A DNA stretch of 7,824 nt, taken from assembly GCA_021827285.1 (NCBI GenBank), contig JAKAWM010000118.1, positions 1 through 7,824 on the forward strand, read 5' to 3'. Positions 1 to 6,957 of this stretch are shown here, one piece after another. Below the pieces are notes generated by a model. It saw only the letters and a program-made list of their open reading frames with translations, did not search any database and was not told the DNA's origin. Within the stretch, counting starts at the first letter, position 1; every line of letters starts with the position of its first letter. The position numbers and the translations under genes are program-made. The stretch is from Actinomycetes bacterium (lineage in GTDB: Bacteria > Actinomycetota > Acidimicrobiia > Acidimicrobiales > Palsa-688).

Positions 1-893
1 GGAGCGGCCACCCAATGGCTGCCCAACGCCCCAAGCGAGTCGCGCAGCGCGGCGGCAGAGGGTACTCGGCGTGCCGGCTCCCGCGCCAGAAGTTCCCCCA
101 AGAGCTGCCCCAACTCCACGGGGAGATCAGACCTGAACTCCTCGAGCTTGGGGACTGGTTCCTGCACTCGCGCCAAGGCCGTCGCCATGTCCGTGCCTTT
201 GAGGAACGGCGGCTTCCCAGTCAGCATCTCGAAAAGCACTAAGCCCAGGGAGTACAGGTCAGCCCGGGCGTCAGGCTCCAACCCCTCCACCTGTTCGGGC
301 GACAGGTACTTGGGGGTGCCGACGATGGTGCCCGCGGCTGTCAAGTCAGCCCCCGCAGCCGCGGTCGCCTTGGCAATACCGAAGTCGGTCACCTTCACAC
401 GGCGCAAGTTCGGCCCCTCGTCGCTGAGCAAGACGTTGGCCGGTTTGATGTCGCGGTGCACAAGACCTTGCGAGTGGGCGTAACCGAGGGCGCTCGCCAC
501 CTGGCTCGTGATGGCGACCGCCACCGGGGCTGGGAGAGGTGCGGCCCGCGCAATCAGGTCGCGCAGCGTCTCGCCCTTTACCAACTCCATCACCATGAAG
601 GCAGTGCTCGCCTCCGGTGCCCCTCCACGTGGCCAGCCGCGTGCTTGGCCGTCCAGCAGCTCGATTCCTGCGTCAAAGACGGCCACAATACCGGGGTGGA
701 CCAGCCGTGCCGCAGTGACGGCCTCGCGGCGGAACCTTTCCTGGAGGGTGACGTCGTCGGCCAGGTGCGCCAACAGGATCTTCACCGCGATCGGACGGTC
801 CAGGACTTCGTCGCGTCCTTCCCATACCTCGGCCATGCCCCCCCGAGCGAGCAGCCTTACCAGGCGGTAACGCCCAGCGAGGCGCTTTGGCAC
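1..893 (-). CDS. Ser/Thr protein kinase, PknB-like (3' end cut by window)
   Basis: Eukaryotic-like Ser/Thr kinase that transfers the ATP gamma-phosphate to protein Ser/Thr. The 297 visible codons hold nearly the whole catalytic domain. Seen, numbered from the GTG at 893: glycine-rich loop LLARGGMAEVW (14–24, with Ala16 where many kinases have Gly), ATP lysine in IAVK (Lys38), helix-C Glu57, catalytic loop HRDIKPAN (146–153, Asp148, Lys150, Asn153), DFG (170–172), activation-loop Thr185, Thr189 and Thr193, SPE (198–200) and structural Asp212. Thr185 aligns with one of the two activation-loop threonines autophosphorylated in mycobacterial PknB; the other position is Ala187. An unusual Gly/Arg/Pro-rich insert lies at about 82–94. 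All key residues are present, so activity is likely. Any juxtamembrane, transmembrane or PASTA region would lie beyond the window. The start is uncertain: an in-frame GTG at 914 would add seven residues and neither GTG has a good Shine-Dalgarno. Confidence 0.93.
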   Translation of the reverse strand, partial: MPKRLAGRYRLVRLLARGGMAEVWEGRDEVLDRPIAVKILLAHLADDVTLQERFRREAVTAARLVHPGIVAVFDAGIELLDGQARGWPRGGAPEASTAFMVMELVKGETLRDLIARAAPLPAPVAVAITSQVASALGYAHSQGLVHRDIKPANVLLSDEGPNLRRVKVTDFGIAKATAAAGADLTAAGTIVGTPKYLSPEQVEGLEPDARADLYSLGLVLFEMLTGKPPFLKGTDMATALARVQEPVPKLEEFRSDLPVELGQLLGELLAREPARRVPSAAALRDSLGALGSHWVAA

Positions 894-1114
894 ACCGGGT
901 GATGCACCAGCCACGCTTGCCCAGGCTACTAGGGGCTCAGCCCGTTGCCATGGCAGCGCCCGCCTGCCAGTCCCGAACTGTACCGAATGCCGGGGCCGGC
1001 ATGACGCTCACCCGTCCTCAGCAGGTGTCAGGCTGCCAGCCAGCACTCACCCGAACTGCCCAAACCACGAACGATCCTTACGCAGAACGAGCCTTCTTCC
1101 GAGCTCACCCCCGA
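894..1114. other. Intergenic gap between degV and the kinase gene
   Basis: No convincing gene was found in this stretch. It contains a perfect dyad at 987–1002, a possible minus-strand -10 element at 977–982 and three copies of CTCACCC (1007–1013, 1046–1052, 1104–1110). No hairpin followed by a T-run was seen after the degV stop, so no intrinsic terminator is called. The size of the gap suggests that the kinase gene may have its own promoter rather than being only the last gene of the murJ–degV transcript. Confidence 0.6.
977..1002 (-). promoter_or_regulatory. Possible kinase promoter -10 with adjacent dyad
   Basis: On the minus strand, TACAGT (977–982) matches four of six bases of the TATAAT consensus and lies about 85 bp before the kinase GTG. 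Immediately upstream of it is the perfect inverted repeat ATGCCGG-GG-CCGGCAT (987–1002), which would fall in the -35/-10 spacer region, a common place for a repressor site. No good -35 hexamer is visible. The dyad is directly seen; the promoter and operator roles are inference. The 2-nt centre makes it more likely a DNA-binding site than an RNA hairpin. Confidence 0.25.
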
Positions 1115-1957
1115 TCACTGGGATGCCGTCACCCAGGCAACCCCGATCGTCCCCCGGCCGGCATGAGTGCCGACCACGGGACCTATCTCCCCCACCAGCA
1201 ACGGATGGGTGGAGCGCGTCCCAGCCAGCATGTCCAAGAAGTCGCCGAAATCTTCGGCGTCCGCGCCCATAGCCGCCAATCGCTCCAGCGGTCCGGCAGA
1301 CGCTACCTTCTCAACTAGGTAGCGGAGCGACCTGGCCCGGGTCCGCTGACGGGATTCCTGCTCCACGACCCCGGCTCGGACCTCCACCACGGGCTTGATG
1401 GACAGCAAGCCTCCTAGCGCCGCGGCAGCACCACCAATTCGACCACCCTTACGCAGATTTTCCAGAGTTGCTATCGCACCCAGCACCCTTAGCCGCGCCT
1501 GCGTCCGCGCCGCCACGACGAGCACCTCATCCAACGAGGCCCCGCTCGCAGCAGCCTCGGCGGCGGCCAGTACGATCAGGCCTTGGCCCAGAGTGACGCT
1601 CAGGGAATCGAACACTTCCACGCGTAACTCGCCGCTCAAGCTACGCGCCGCTTGCGTTGCTGCCGCATTGGTCGCAGAAAGCTTGGAGGAGAGAGTGACA
1701 CACACTATTGCCCCCGCTCCCTGCTCGGCCATAGCCGCAAAAGCCTCGCGGAAGGCGCCAGGAGAGGGGGCCGCGGTTTGGGGAAGCTCGGCTGAACTGG
1801 CGCAGCGCGTCCAGAACTCCTTCGTCGTGATCTCCTGTCTGTCCACCAACTCAGTGCTGCCAAACCGCACGTGGAGGGGGACAACACCTATCCCCAGCCC
1901 AGCCAGTGCGTCATCAGGAAGATCGCAAGCGCTATCGGTGACCACCCGTACCGTCAT
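1115..1957 (-). CDS. DegV family fatty-acid-binding protein
   Basis: DegV/FakB proteins bind a single fatty acid and, where a FakA kinase exists, present it for phosphorylation on the way to phospholipid synthesis. The 280-residue length is normal. Seen: N-terminal VVTDSACDLP (5–14); QTAAPSPGAF (60–69), the equivalent of the family TSQPSP motif with Thr61 kept but Ser-Gln replaced by Ala-Ala; LSSKLS (89–94); FDSLSVTLGQG (116–126); LENLRKGGRIGG (165–176); IKPVVEVRAG (187–196); and a C-terminal GTHAGRGTIGVAW (263–275) with His265. Thr61, Ser90/Ser91 and His265 sit where FakB proteins contact the lipid carboxylate. The ATG at 1957 is chosen over a longer TTG-started frame (2074) because AAAGGAG precedes it by four bases and the DegV fold begins there. 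It lies 46 bp after murJ, probably in the same transcript. No FakA is in the window, so its partner is unknown. Confidence 0.93.
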   Translation of the reverse strand: MTVRVVTDSACDLPDDALAGLGIGVVPLHVRFGSTELVDRQEITTKEFWTRCASSAELPQTAAPSPGAFREAFAAMAEQGAGAIVCVTLSSKLSATNAAATQAARSLSGELRVEVFDSLSVTLGQGLIVLAAAEAAASGASLDEVLVVAARTQARLRVLGAIATLENLRKGGRIGGAAAALGGLLSIKPVVEVRAGVVEQESRQRTRARSLRYLVEKVASAGPLERLAAMGADAEDFGDFLDMLAGTRSTHPLLVGEIGPVVGTHAGRGTIGVAWVTASQ

Positions 1958-1961
1958 ATTG

Positions 1962-1968
1962 CTCCTTT
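1962..1968 (-). promoter_or_regulatory. Ribosome binding site of the degV-family gene
   Basis: AAAGGAG on the minus strand, four bases before the ATG at 1955–1957, is the clearest Shine-Dalgarno on this strand. It fixes the start of the DegV protein and excludes the 39 extra upstream in-frame codons, most of which overlap the end of murJ. Confidence 0.85.
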
Positions 1969-2003
1969 GAGGGCAGATGTACCCTACTTTGAAAAGTGGC
2001 AGC

Positions 2004-3665
2004 TCACAACCTTGCCCGTGACCTCCGGGCCAAAGAGGGCAACGCAAGCTCTCGGACACCCAGCGCGCGCGCAACGACTACGAACACCACCGCGCCAACA
2101 GTTACCAGTACAACCAGCCGTCCTAATAGCAAGCCGTCAGTACCCCCGCCCGGGTACAACACTTGAAGACCCCCCACGACCGCGGCCATAGCCGCCGTCG
2201 CCAAGGCTATACGCCCGAGAAAGCTCGGATCGACCCGTACCGGCACATCTTGGCGAAGCCTCACCCAGGCCAGGGGCAATACCAAAGTGTAGGCACCTAT
2301 CCAAGCCGCGGCCAGCCCGCGAACACCGTAGAAGGGGTAGAGCGTCAGGGCTCCGATTACGGTCAACGAATTTTCGATAACGTACAGCCAGAACATCGAC
2401 CGAGTGTCCAACTTAGCCTGCAAAGCACGCATTATGAGAAAGAAGGCGGAAAACCCTGGTAGACCGCAAGTAAAGATCTCGAGAACACTGCCGGTAAGAT
2501 GTGCGGATGCGACCCCCAGGTGGCCATGAGCCAGCGCTAGCACAACCACCGGCCGCGCGACCAGCGCATACCCCACGCCGGCGGGCAGGAGAAGCGCCAC
2601 CGTAACGCGGAAGGCATGCCCGGCCTTGGCGGCAAACCCCTCTCCGTCGCCTCTGGCCCACAACTGCGCCAGGTCGGGGGCAACAACATAGGCAATGGAA
2701 ACAGCCAGGATAGCGTAAGGCAACTGCATAAAGGTATAGGAGTATAGGAACGCTGACAGGTTGCCCGGCCTGGAGTTGGCTAGGACGGAAACAAGGCTGA
2801 ATGACAACTGATTAGCCACAACTGCCCCCACCGTCCAACCCGATAACCGCGCGATGGAGCGCAGTGCGGGGTGACCGGGGTGCCACGAGAACCAGATCAG
2901 CACACGAGCCCGCACCAGAGCCGGCAACTGAGCGAGCAATTGGGCCGCGTACCCGGCCGTGGTCCCCAGCCCCACAACAGCCACGGCAGCAGCATTTGCC
3001 TCATAGACATTTACCGAAGCAACCTTGACCATCCGGTCGGCGACAACCAAGGCCACTATCGCCACCAGGTTGGCGAGGATGGGGCTGAAGGCCACCGCAG
3101 CAAACCGACGACGAGCGTTCAAAAGAGACGTTGTCAGTGCTATTAGACCTATGAAGAACAGCTGTGGAGCAAAATAGCGGAGCCACGTCGAAGCCAGTGC
3201 CCTCTCACTCGCCGCTCCCGCGCCACGAGCCCGCAATAAGAACAGGTGGACAACCCAGGGCGCAACCAGCCAAAATGCCCCGGTCGCGACCAGCAGGATA
3301 GCGGTCAAAAAGGTCACAATCGCGGGTATCGAGTCGTCGCGTCGATCGGTAATTACACGAGTCAACGGCCGGATCACCACGGGGAGCAGCGTCGCCGACA
3401 ATACGCCACCGAGTAGCAGGTCGTAAATCGTGTTGGGGATCGTGTTGGCCTGGTTGAAGGCGTCCGCAAGCCGCCCTTGACCGAGGACCCATCCTATGGC
3501 CACCAGGCGGGCGAACCCCGACAGGCGAGAGACGGCAGTGCCAAATGCCATCAGCAAGGCATTGGCCCTTGCGGAAGTCTTCGGTAGGACAAACCGTTCC
3601 AAAGCACGCAGGCGGGCACCGCACTGACCGAGAGCAGCCGCACCCGGCGCCGTCCCGGGCACCAT
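2004..3665 (-). CDS. murJ: Lipid II flippase MurJ (MviN), multi-pass membrane protein
   Basis: MurJ moves lipid II, the peptidoglycan precursor, from the inner to the outer face of the cytoplasmic membrane (MOP superfamily). With the ATG at 3665 the protein has 553 residues and about 14 hydrophobic segments, normal for the family. The N-terminal signature SRLSGFAR (46–53) holds two arginines, Arg47 and Arg53, matching conserved arginines of the transport cavity in Escherichia coli MurJ. The following ADAFNQANTIPNTIYDLLLGG (68–88) matches the second conserved block; the place of an E. coli arginine is Asp82 here, which I believe is usual in actinobacterial homologues. Start is uncertain: the frame is open without a stop back to a TTG at 3926 that overlaps the preceding stop, and a TTG at 3602 would also suit the family. 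The ATG at 3665 has a weak GAGG ten bases upstream. It follows the DUF6049-type gene, as in mycobacteria. No kinase-like C-terminal domain is fused; the protein ends soon after the last membrane segment. Confidence 0.93.
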   Translation of the reverse strand: MVPGTAPGAAALGQCGARLRALERFVLPKTSARANALLMAFGTAVSRLSGFARLVAIGWVLGQGRLADAFNQANTIPNTIYDLLLGGVLSATLLPVVIRPLTRVITDRRDDSIPAIVTFLTAILLVATGAFWLVAPWVVHLFLLRARGAGAASERALASTWLRYFAPQLFFIGLIALTTSLLNARRRFAAVAFSPILANLVAIVALVVADRMVKVASVNVYEANAAAVAVVGLGTTAGYAAQLLAQLPALVRARVLIWFSWHPGHPALRSIARLSGWTVGAVVANQLSFSLVSVLANSRPGNLSAFLYSYTFMQLPYAILAVSIAYVVAPDLAQLWARGDGEGFAAKAGHAFRVTVALLLPAGVGYALVARPVVVLALAHGHLGVASAHLTGSVLEIFTCGLPGFSAFFLIMRALQAKLDTRSMFWLYVIENSLTVIGALTLYPFYGVRGLAAAWIGAYTLVLPLAWVRLRQDVPVRVDPSFLGRIALATAAMAAVVGGLQVLYPGGGTDGLLLGRLVVLVTVGAVVFVVVARALGVRELALPSLARRSRARL

Positions 3666-3922
3666 GTCTCGCGTGCCTCGACGTAAGTGCAGGGGCACAC
3701 CGACTTGCCGACCTGCCCTCACACCAGCGGCATGACTGTACGAGCCCGCTTGCAGGTGGTTGGTACGGACGAACCGTCCCCTTGACCGGCCAGCACGCCT
3801 GCTGCGGACTTGAGGGTCGCCAGCTATGGCCCCGGGGGTTGGCGATCTACCGTTCTGCGAGCCGGCGACGCTGGGTGGCGGCAATGTCGTCAGGTGTGTG
3901 CTTACACGCACCAGCGCCTGGG
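3666..3922 (-). other. Region between DUF6049-type gene and murJ, or MurJ N-terminal extension
   Basis: This 257 bp stretch is in frame with murJ and has no stop. Translation could start at the TTG at 3924–3926, which overlaps the upstream TGA as TTGA, adding 87 residues. The predicted extension is rich in Arg, Pro, Gly and Ser and has no membrane segment or recognisable domain. Such frames are often open by chance in GC-rich DNA, and other frames here are open too. I therefore treat it as probable intergenic DNA, but some actinobacterial MurJ proteins do have basic or disordered N-terminal extensions. No convincing promoter or terminator was found in it. Confidence 0.5.
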
Positions 3923-6109
3923 TCAATTGGCCGCCTGCCTACCTGCCTGTTGCCAGCGGCCCTCGCTAGGCGCGGGCCCAGGGGCGAGCGAGCTGTGGTC
4001 CCGGGGTACCAAACGGCGTGCCCGGCGCCCGTGACGGGCATTGCGCGCCCACCAGACAATTAGGAAAAGGGCGGCGGCGATCATGAGCGCCAAACCCACG
4101 TCAGAAATAGCTGTTGAAGTAACGTAAACGTGATCGCGGGCAATAACCTCGGACCCGTCGGGAGTGCTCAGCACCAGGAAAAGCGGGAAGGTACCGCTGG
4201 CACGCGCCACCACGGGCAACTGCAGGGTCACGATCGGTTGGCTGAGCACCAGCAAGCAGTCCTCAGACCCCGGGTTCACTGGTTGGCACTTACCTTCAGC
4301 AAAACGGCTAGCTACAAAAGAGAGTTGGTCACTGCGCAGGGTCAGCCGCACGCGGGCGTGCGTGCCCGCGGTGGCCCCCGAGGCAAGCGTGAGTGGGAGC
4401 CTGCCCTTCCGAGAGGTGAGAGTTATGGATGCTTTTGAGGGGAGGTGGAGCTTTGCCAGCGCATCCTTGGCAGCAACAGACACCTCGGCGATCAGGGAGG
4501 CTCGCTGGGTGCCGTCGTAGATAGAGGAGAGGCTCACACCCAACCGCCGGCGGAGAGAGGTCACCGATGTTGAGTTGGCGCCGTAGACCTCGGCGTCCGC
4601 CGACAGCCACTCCTGGGCCTGCCTCAGGCCCGCCGTGCCGCTCAATGGGCGGACGGCGAAAGCAGGGCCCGTCACTGTGCGCACCAAGGGCCCCTTGCCG
4701 CTGGCGTTGCCAGTGGCGGCCGGGACGTCCCTGAAGAGCTCTGCCAGGGAGACGGGCTTCAGTAGTGGGTTCGCCGTCAGGCCCGACAAGAGCACTGACA
4801 AGAATTGGGGGCTGGCTGGCCCCGACGAGGGCACTATGGCAACGCCTCGCAGGGTGCTGGGCGACTCCAGGTCCACCATGGCCAGTTCGGCCAAGACCTG
4901 GCTGGCAACAAGTACGGCGCCGGCCCCGCTCGCAGTGCCGCTCAGGCGCGCCGAAAGCTCTGCGTCGGCCCCTACCACCATGGCACTCCCACCGGGAACG
5001 GCGAGCTTGGTCGGCCGGGCAAAGGTTAGCCTGCTCTCCGCCGGTGACAATCCGGAAAGGTCGCCGGCCGGCAGGACAAGCTGTTTGACCCCCAGGCCCA
5101 CCAGGGCTCCGGCCGTGGTTGGATCAATATCGCCGGCAGAGGCCCAAATGCTCAACGGTGGTACCGTGCCCAGAAGCTTCCCCAAGGCGTTACCACCCGA
5201 CGTCAGCTCTGCCTTCAAGTCCCCGATCAGCCTCGAGCGGACCATGGCCGGGACGTCGAGGGGCAGAGCAGTACCGGGGAGCAGCTCATCGCCCGCCTGG
5301 AGCGCTCGCCGTAGGTTGGTGATGGCTCCCCGTTCGGCCCTATCACCACCGGCCAGTGACTCAAGCGTCGGCAGGTCCGGCAGCAGCGTCACTGGGGTAC
5401 TCCAGTGAGACAGGTCGGCCAGGTCCCTGCCCAGGAGGCTAGCCGCTTGCTCGGAGAGATGCCCTGGGGCACCGCCGGGGCCAAAGGGCAACTTGGCCGA
5501 GAGGGGGAGGACGACCCCCACCCTGAGACGCCGCAGCTCTTTCACGTACTTGTCCACGTACACCAAAAAGGTTGTCAGTGGCTGGCCCATCCTGACCCCG
5601 CCCTCTTCCAGGAAGATCTGGAGCGGGTAGACGCCCGTTGTCGTCAGCGGCAGGCCACCGTTGGGAGAGTCCACCGGTAAGGCGACGTCGTAGCCCCCCC
5701 GGGGGTCCGTCCTCAAGCCGCTTAGAGGTTCCGGGCCGGTGACGTCGTAGGGCGACCCGTAAACGTCGCCCGCCAGCGCAGCATCAAAGGCTGAGCGAGC
5801 CGTCAGGTGATCGTAGACGATTACCTCCAAGCTCTCGCGAGAAGGGTCGCTCGCCGTTAGCTGGATGCGAAGCTGGAACTCTGCCGGGCCCGGCCCCACC
5901 CACGCGGGCTGTGAGAGAAGCACAACCTGGTCCCGCCCCACTGGGACTCCGCCGGTAGGGCCTGAGGCACTCACCTTGGCCGGCACGCCCGCCCTCCCGC
6001 CTCCACTACCGGCGGAAGCCCCGGCGGCGACCGCACCAGGGGTGAGGCTCGCGAACAAGACCAGCCCGACGGCCATTACGGCCTTGGCCGCTGGGCACCC
6101 CTTAGCCAT
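3923..6109 (-). CDS. DUF6049-type secreted protein with C-terminal membrane anchor
   Basis: A 728-residue envelope protein of unknown function, judged to be of the family represented by M. tuberculosis Rv3909 from layout, the C-terminal signature and its place before murJ. Seen: a signal peptide (basic start MAKG, hydrophobic core to about residue 24, Ala-rich end near 30), a long extracytoplasmic region, two cysteines (608 and 618) that could form a disulfide, then a beta-rich segment with ARASGTFPLFLVL leading into VYVTSTAISDVGLAL. A single transmembrane helix (about 668–687) containing FLIVWWARN follows, then a basic stop-transfer stretch ARHGRRARR and a cytoplasmic tail of about 40 residues. 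The middle region, with phrases such as PVTLLPDLPTLESL and LGVKQLVLPAGDL, may be a deacetylase-like or TIM-barrel-like fold, but no catalytic motif was identified. The ATG at 6109 is chosen because the signal peptide starts there. It overlaps the GNAT gene by 8 bp, so translational coupling is likely. Its role is presumably tied to wall synthesis (inference). Confidence 0.85.
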   Translation of the reverse strand: MAKGCPAAKAVMAVGLVLFASLTPGAVAAGASAGSGGGRAGVPAKVSASGPTGGVPVGRDQVVLLSQPAWVGPGPAEFQLRIQLTASDPSRESLEVIVYDHLTARSAFDAALAGDVYGSPYDVTGPEPLSGLRTDPRGGYDVALPVDSPNGGLPLTTTGVYPLQIFLEEGGVRMGQPLTTFLVYVDKYVKELRRLRVGVVLPLSAKLPFGPGGAPGHLSEQAASLLGRDLADLSHWSTPVTLLPDLPTLESLAGGDRAERGAITNLRRALQAGDELLPGTALPLDVPAMVRSRLIGDLKAELTSGGNALGKLLGTVPPLSIWASAGDIDPTTAGALVGLGVKQLVLPAGDLSGLSPAESRLTFARPTKLAVPGGSAMVVGADAELSARLSGTASGAGAVLVASQVLAELAMVDLESPSTLRGVAIVPSSGPASPQFLSVLLSGLTANPLLKPVSLAELFRDVPAATGNASGKGPLVRTVTGPAFAVRPLSGTAGLRQAQEWLSADAEVYGANSTSVTSLRRRLGVSLSSIYDGTQRASLIAEVSVAAKDALAKLHLPSKASITLTSRKGRLPLTLASGATAGTHARVRLTLRSDQLSFVASRFAEGKCQPVNPGSEDCLLVLSQPIVTLQLPVVARASGTFPLFLVLSTPDGSEVIARDHVYVTSTAISDVGLALMIAAALFLIVWWARNARHGRRARRLVPRDHSSLAPGPAPSEGRWQQAGRQAAN

Positions 6110-6827
6110 CGCGCCCGTGCACCAACTCGGCAGACAGAACGCACAGGCCAGCGGCGTCGTCCTGAAACCCCGCCCGGCGGTACAGGGAAAGGGCTGTGGC
6201 ATTCCCGACCTGGGTGTTCACCGCCACCTCCTGGACTCCGAGCGAACGCATCCAGTAGAGACCGTCCAGGAGGAGCCTCTTGCCGATGCCATGGCCCTGG
6301 GCGCCCGGCGACACGGCCAGCCGCTGGACAAAACCCCTGCGTCCAGTGGCCCCGCAGACCGCGTAACCGATCACGAAGCGCTTATCGCCCAGGGCGACCC
6401 TCAACCGGTGCCGCTCGGTGGCAGCGAGAACCTCGCGCAGCCCGGCCTCGTCGATCCGCCAAAAGGCGGAGAAGCAAGCCCCGTCAACGGCCAGCAGCTG
6501 GCGGCGCCGGCTACGTCCGGCGCGGTACAGGCGTGGGCTTGGGGGTAGGGGCAACAGGGGCAAGGACAGGTCGAGGACCAACAAGTGCAGGTATTCCTGG
6601 GCCACGAAGCCGGCCTCGAGAAAACTCCGCTGCTCGGCCGGCGGGAGGGCCCCCGTTATGACCGTGCCGAAGCCCTGTTCAGCGAGAAGGTGCAGGCATC
6701 GACGCACAAACCTTACCGACGGTGGTGGTCCAGTCGGGACCAGGAACGCAACGGACCGGTCGGCTCGCCAAGGCCCGACTCTGGCCTGCTCTTCGCCCCA
6801 CCGGATGACGATGCCTGAGGAGGTCAC
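6102..6827 (-). CDS. GNAT family N-acetyltransferase
   Basis: Predicted acetyl-CoA-dependent N-acetyltransferase; substrate unknown. From the GTG at 6827 it has 241 residues. The C-terminal half is a full GNAT domain: VQRLAVSPGAQGHGIGKRLL (about 167–186) is the beta-4/motif A block with the acetyl-CoA-binding Q-x-x-G-x-G (Gln177, Gly180, Gly182), followed by VAVNTQVGNATALSLYRRAGF (about 201–221) with the motif B Asn209 and Tyr216 expected in active enzymes. The N-terminal half contains VRFVRRCLHLLAEQGFG and EQRSFLEAGF, which resemble the last part of a second, degenerate GNAT domain without a motif A. This gives a tandem layout. The start is unsettled: an in-frame GTG at 6878 would add 17 residues, and neither has a clear Shine-Dalgarno. 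It is the first gene of the minus-strand cluster and shares 8 bp with the next gene. The product resembles RimI-like enzymes in motif only. Confidence 0.85.
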   Translation of the reverse strand: MTSSGIVIRWGEEQARVGPWRADRSVAFLVPTGPPPSVRFVRRCLHLLAEQGFGTVITGALPPAEQRSFLEAGFVAQEYLHLLVLDLSLPLLPLPPSPRLYRAGRSRRRQLLAVDGACFSAFWRIDEAGLREVLAATERHRLRVALGDKRFVIGYAVCGATGRRGFVQRLAVSPGAQGHGIGKRLLLDGLYWMRSLGVQEVAVNTQVGNATALSLYRRAGFQDDAAGLCVLSAELVHGRDG

Positions 6828-6887
6828 CCTATGGCCGGGGAGCCGAGCTGGCTGGCTGGGTGGCGCGAGCCCTGTCACGGCGCCACG

Positions 6888-6915
6888 AGTCTAGCTCCAG
6901 GCCCCGGCTAGCCAA
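6888..6915 (-). promoter_or_regulatory. Possible promoter of the GNAT–DUF6049–murJ cluster
   Basis: On the minus strand TTGGCT (6910–6915) and TAGACT (6888–6893) are separated by 16 bp; each matches four of six bases of the sigma-70-type consensus. Transcription would start near 6881. A GTG start at 6878 would then be almost leaderless, while a start at 6827 would have a leader of about 50 nt. An imperfectly placed CTAGC/GCTAG inverted repeat (6891–6895, 6907–6911) spans the spacer. This is a pattern match only. Confidence 0.3.
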
Positions 6916-6952
6916 CCCGAAGAGGCAGCGCCGGTGGTATAGCGCTCAGGCC

Positions 6953-6957
6953 GGAGG
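6953..6957 (+). promoter_or_regulatory. Shine-Dalgarno GGAGG upstream of pilT
   Basis: GGAGG is the only strong Shine-Dalgarno before pilT. It lies six bases before an in-frame CTG (6964), 18 before a TTG (6976) and 24 before a GTG (6982). No ATG is available between the in-frame stop at 6940–6942 and the conserved protein sequence. The spacing favours the rare CTG start, while the protein family is satisfied by any of the three. Confidence 0.5.

Noticed and set aside
456..902. Plus-strand open frames over the kinase region
   Set aside because: The minus strand encodes a continuous kinase domain with HRD, DFG and SPE motifs, so these frames are shadows.
1085..1114. Possible terminator hairpin after degV (GAGC/GCTC pairing)
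   Set aside because: The stem is only four to five base pairs and no T-run follows on the minus strand.
1395..1970. Plus-strand open frame of 191 codons
   Set aside because: It is antisense to the DegV gene, is low in complexity (Ala/Ser/Arg) and has no family signature.
1958..2074. Longer TTG-started form of the DegV protein
   Set aside because: The extra residues mostly overlap the end of murJ and do not resemble DegV, and the internal ATG has a strong AAAGGAG.
3895..3926. TTGACC as a -35 box for murJ
   Set aside because: The hexamer matches five of six bases, but at 16 bp spacing only TAAGCA is present, a poor -10, so no promoter is called.
4635..5408. Plus-strand open frame of 257 codons
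   Set aside because: It lies antisense to the DUF6049-type gene. Its Ser/Ala/Arg/Pro-rich translation has no domain and is typical of the opposite strand of GC-rich coding DNA.
6110..6202. Longer form of the DUF6049-type protein starting at 6202
   Set aside because: It would overlap the GNAT coding sequence by about 100 bp and place a non-signal-like stretch before the clear signal peptide that starts at 6109.
5865..6548. Plus-strand open frame of 227 codons
   Set aside because: It spans antisense to two well-supported genes (GNAT and DUF6049-type) with no recognisable protein features.
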